Part shown: in pieces, positions 6,757 through 7,716 of the stretch | How the letters are laid out: every line of letters begins with the position of its first letter | Numbering within the stretch: the first letter of the stretch is position 1 | DNA from: Candidatus Omnitrophota bacterium | Lineage (GTDB): Bacteria; Omnitrophota; Gorgyraeia; JABMRG01 | Direction: 5' to 3' | NCBI GenBank assembly: GCA_013202935.1 | Contig: JABMRG010000128.1 | Coordinates: forward strand, 1-7,716 | Length of the DNA: 7,716 nt | Translations under genes and position numbers: made by a program | Notes under the pieces: generated by a model | What the model saw: the letters and a program-made list of their open reading frames with translations, nothing else | Told to the model about the DNA's origin: nothing | The model's database searches: none

Positions 6757-7610
6757 TTTTTTCTCCCCAGGCTTATTATTATATTATCAATTAATCTTGT
6801 TTTACCTAGCCACGCTGCTAGTGCTATCAAAACTTTTGAACTTATATGTTTTGTCTCCTTTAGTGTATGTGGGTCTGCTACTGTTATATAGTCTATGCGA
6901 AAACCTTTTTCTTTTAATATCATACGCCTTATAGCTGACTTGACTTTAGATGCGCTTTTTTCACCCGACATTATTAACGCTTTTGCCATCTTAAGTGACT
7001 GATAAAGTATGGCGGCCTTGTTTCTTTGCGATAGCGTAAGATAGTTGTTGCGAGAGCTCATAGCCAGCCCACTCGCTTCTCGTATAATAGGCAAAATCTT
7101 GATCTTTAAATCCATGTTAAGATCAGAGGCCAGCCTCTTTATGATAAGCGCCTGCTGATAATCTTTCTGTCCAAAATAGGCTATGTCGGGTCTTACTATA
7201 TTAAAGAGCTTTGTGCAGATAGTTGTAACACCTTTAAAATGGGCGGGTCTCGATAGCCCGCACATGAAACTGCTTAACCCTTCTGTTTCTGCATATGTAG
7301 AACACCCTTTTGGATACATGGATCCTACACTAGGATAGAATATAATATCAGATCCAGCTTCTTTGCTAAGCCTTATATCCTGTTTTAGATTCCGTGGATA
7401 TTTTTTAAAGTCTTCTCTCGGCCCAAACTGAGTAGGATTTACAAATATGCTTACTACAACAATCTCGTTTTCTTTGCGGGCCCTTTTTATAAGTGAAAGA
7501 TGCCCTTCATGCAGATACCCCATTGTAGGAACAAAACCTATTCGCTTACCTTTCTCCTTCATGCGCCTTGATAGGGAGGAGAGTTTACTGGGTATCTTGA
7601 CTATCTTCAC
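6750..7610 (-). CDS. panC: Pantothenate synthetase (pantoate--beta-alanine ligase)
   Basis: A 286-residue ATP-dependent ligase that joins pantoate and beta-alanine through a pantoyl-adenylate. Seen: PTMGYLHEGHLSL (28-40) with the HxGH nucleotide-binding signature H34-E-G-H37, then FVNPTQFGP (56-64), GLSRPAHFKGV (118-128) and FGQKDYQQ (147-154). AMSSRNNYL (183-191) is the KMSKS-like loop. The start codon is GTG (7610-7608), not ATG. It is preferred because the resulting N-terminus MKIV, about 25 residues before GFVPTMG, is typical of the family, although the Shine-Dalgarno is weak and the start overlaps folK by 26 nt. The 3' end overlaps panD by 7 nt. Pantoate must come from panB and panE/ilvC genes elsewhere. 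Confidence 0.97.
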   Translation of the reverse strand: MKIVKIPSKLSSLSRRMKEKGKRIGFVPTMGYLHEGHLSLIKRARKENEIVVVSIFVNPTQFGPREDFKKYPRNLKQDIRLSKEAGSDIIFYPSVGSMYPKGCSTYAETEGLSSFMCGLSRPAHFKGVTTICTKLFNIVRPDIAYFGQKDYQQALIIKRLASDLNMDLKIKILPIIREASGLAMSSRNNYLTLSQRNKAAILYQSLKMAKALIMSGEKSASKVKSAIRRMILKEKGFRIDYITVADPHTLKETKHISSKVLIALAAWLGKTRLIDNIIISLGRKKC

Positions 7611-7716
7611 TAGATATATTATTCTCTAAGGATTGCTCACTGAGCAGATCTTTAATAGATTTTTTAAGCACTGGATGAATAATATCTGGGGCTATCTCTG
7701 CTAAGGGCTTTAATAC
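7585..7716 (-). CDS. folK: HPPK, 2-amino-4-hydroxy-6-hydroxymethyldihydropteridine diphosphokinase, C-terminal end only
   Basis: An open frame enters from the right edge and gives 43 residues before the TAA at 7587-7585. The segment LKPLAEIAPDIIHP followed by a basic helix ending in DLL matches the C-terminus of FolK, where PLAEIAPD..HP is a hallmark. FolK transfers pyrophosphate from ATP to the pterin in folate synthesis. The catalytic part lies outside the window. After the conserved helix comes a polar extension of about 18 residues rich in Ser, Asn, Gln and acidic residues, part of which overlaps the panC start by 26 nt. The extension may exist only because of that overlap. The gene is the most upstream visible member of the cofactor operon, and folK next to pan genes is a familiar arrangement in bacteria. 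Confidence 0.75.
   Translation of the reverse strand, partial: VLKPLAEIAPDIIHPVLKKSIKDLLSEQSLENNISSEDSQDTQ

Noticed and set aside
5250..7629. Plus-strand frames of 60-68 codons at 5250-5441, 6092-6295, 6419-6625 and 7447-7629
   Set aside because: They lie mostly antisense to nadX, nadA, panD and panC, which are certain from their motifs; none has supporting signals.

Overview
The window is AT-rich bacterial DNA in which every supported gene reads on the minus strand. The best guess at its source is an uncultivated candidate-phylum bacterium of the Omnitrophota type. That guess rests on three things: a giant exported protein with SSAG-like linkers, a short lysine-rich protein with repeated GYLYY/MARGKK modules, and an L-aspartate dehydrogenase route to NAD, which needs no oxygen. 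It is an inference from gene style, not from a marker gene.

Right part (7716 down to 4586, in transcription order): a compact cofactor operon made of the 3' end of folK (folate), panC and panD (pantothenate/CoA), nadA and nadX (de novo NAD). folK overlaps panC by 26 nt and panC overlaps panD by 7 nt. panD and nadA are 3 nt apart, and nadA and nadX are 26 nt apart. Aspartate is the shared substrate: PanD decarboxylates it to beta-alanine for PanC, while NadX oxidises it to iminoaspartate, which NadA condenses with dihydroxyacetone phosphate to give quinolinate. panB and nadC are not in the window.

Middle (4585 to 4437): a short but dense regulatory interval. Going down the minus strand it holds a near-consensus sigma70-type promoter (TTGATT-17-TATAAT), a 14-bp-arm palindrome with ends TGGGGACACTTTAC that looks like a REP/MITE-type element, and an 11-bp GC-rich hairpin followed by a T-rich run. 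The hairpin ends 9 nt before the start codon of the next gene. The arrangement could be an operon terminator, an attenuated leader, or a small RNA of about 100 nt.

Left-centre (4436 to 441): one 1331-residue protein with an N-terminal signal or anchor sequence, a long unrecognised mostly helical N-terminal part, and a diverged alpha-D-phosphohexomutase (phosphomannomutase/phosphoglucomutase) core. The core keeps the catalytic SASHNP serine loop and the DxDxDR metal loop but has altered sugar and phosphate loops.

Left edge (440 to 1): a well-formed promoter (TTGCAC-17-TAAAAT) and a strong Shine-Dalgarno drive a small, very basic protein cut by the window edge. It has two copies of a 39-residue module followed by a lysine-rich tail made of a 39-nt tandem repeat, and is probably a DNA-binding, histone-H1-like protein.
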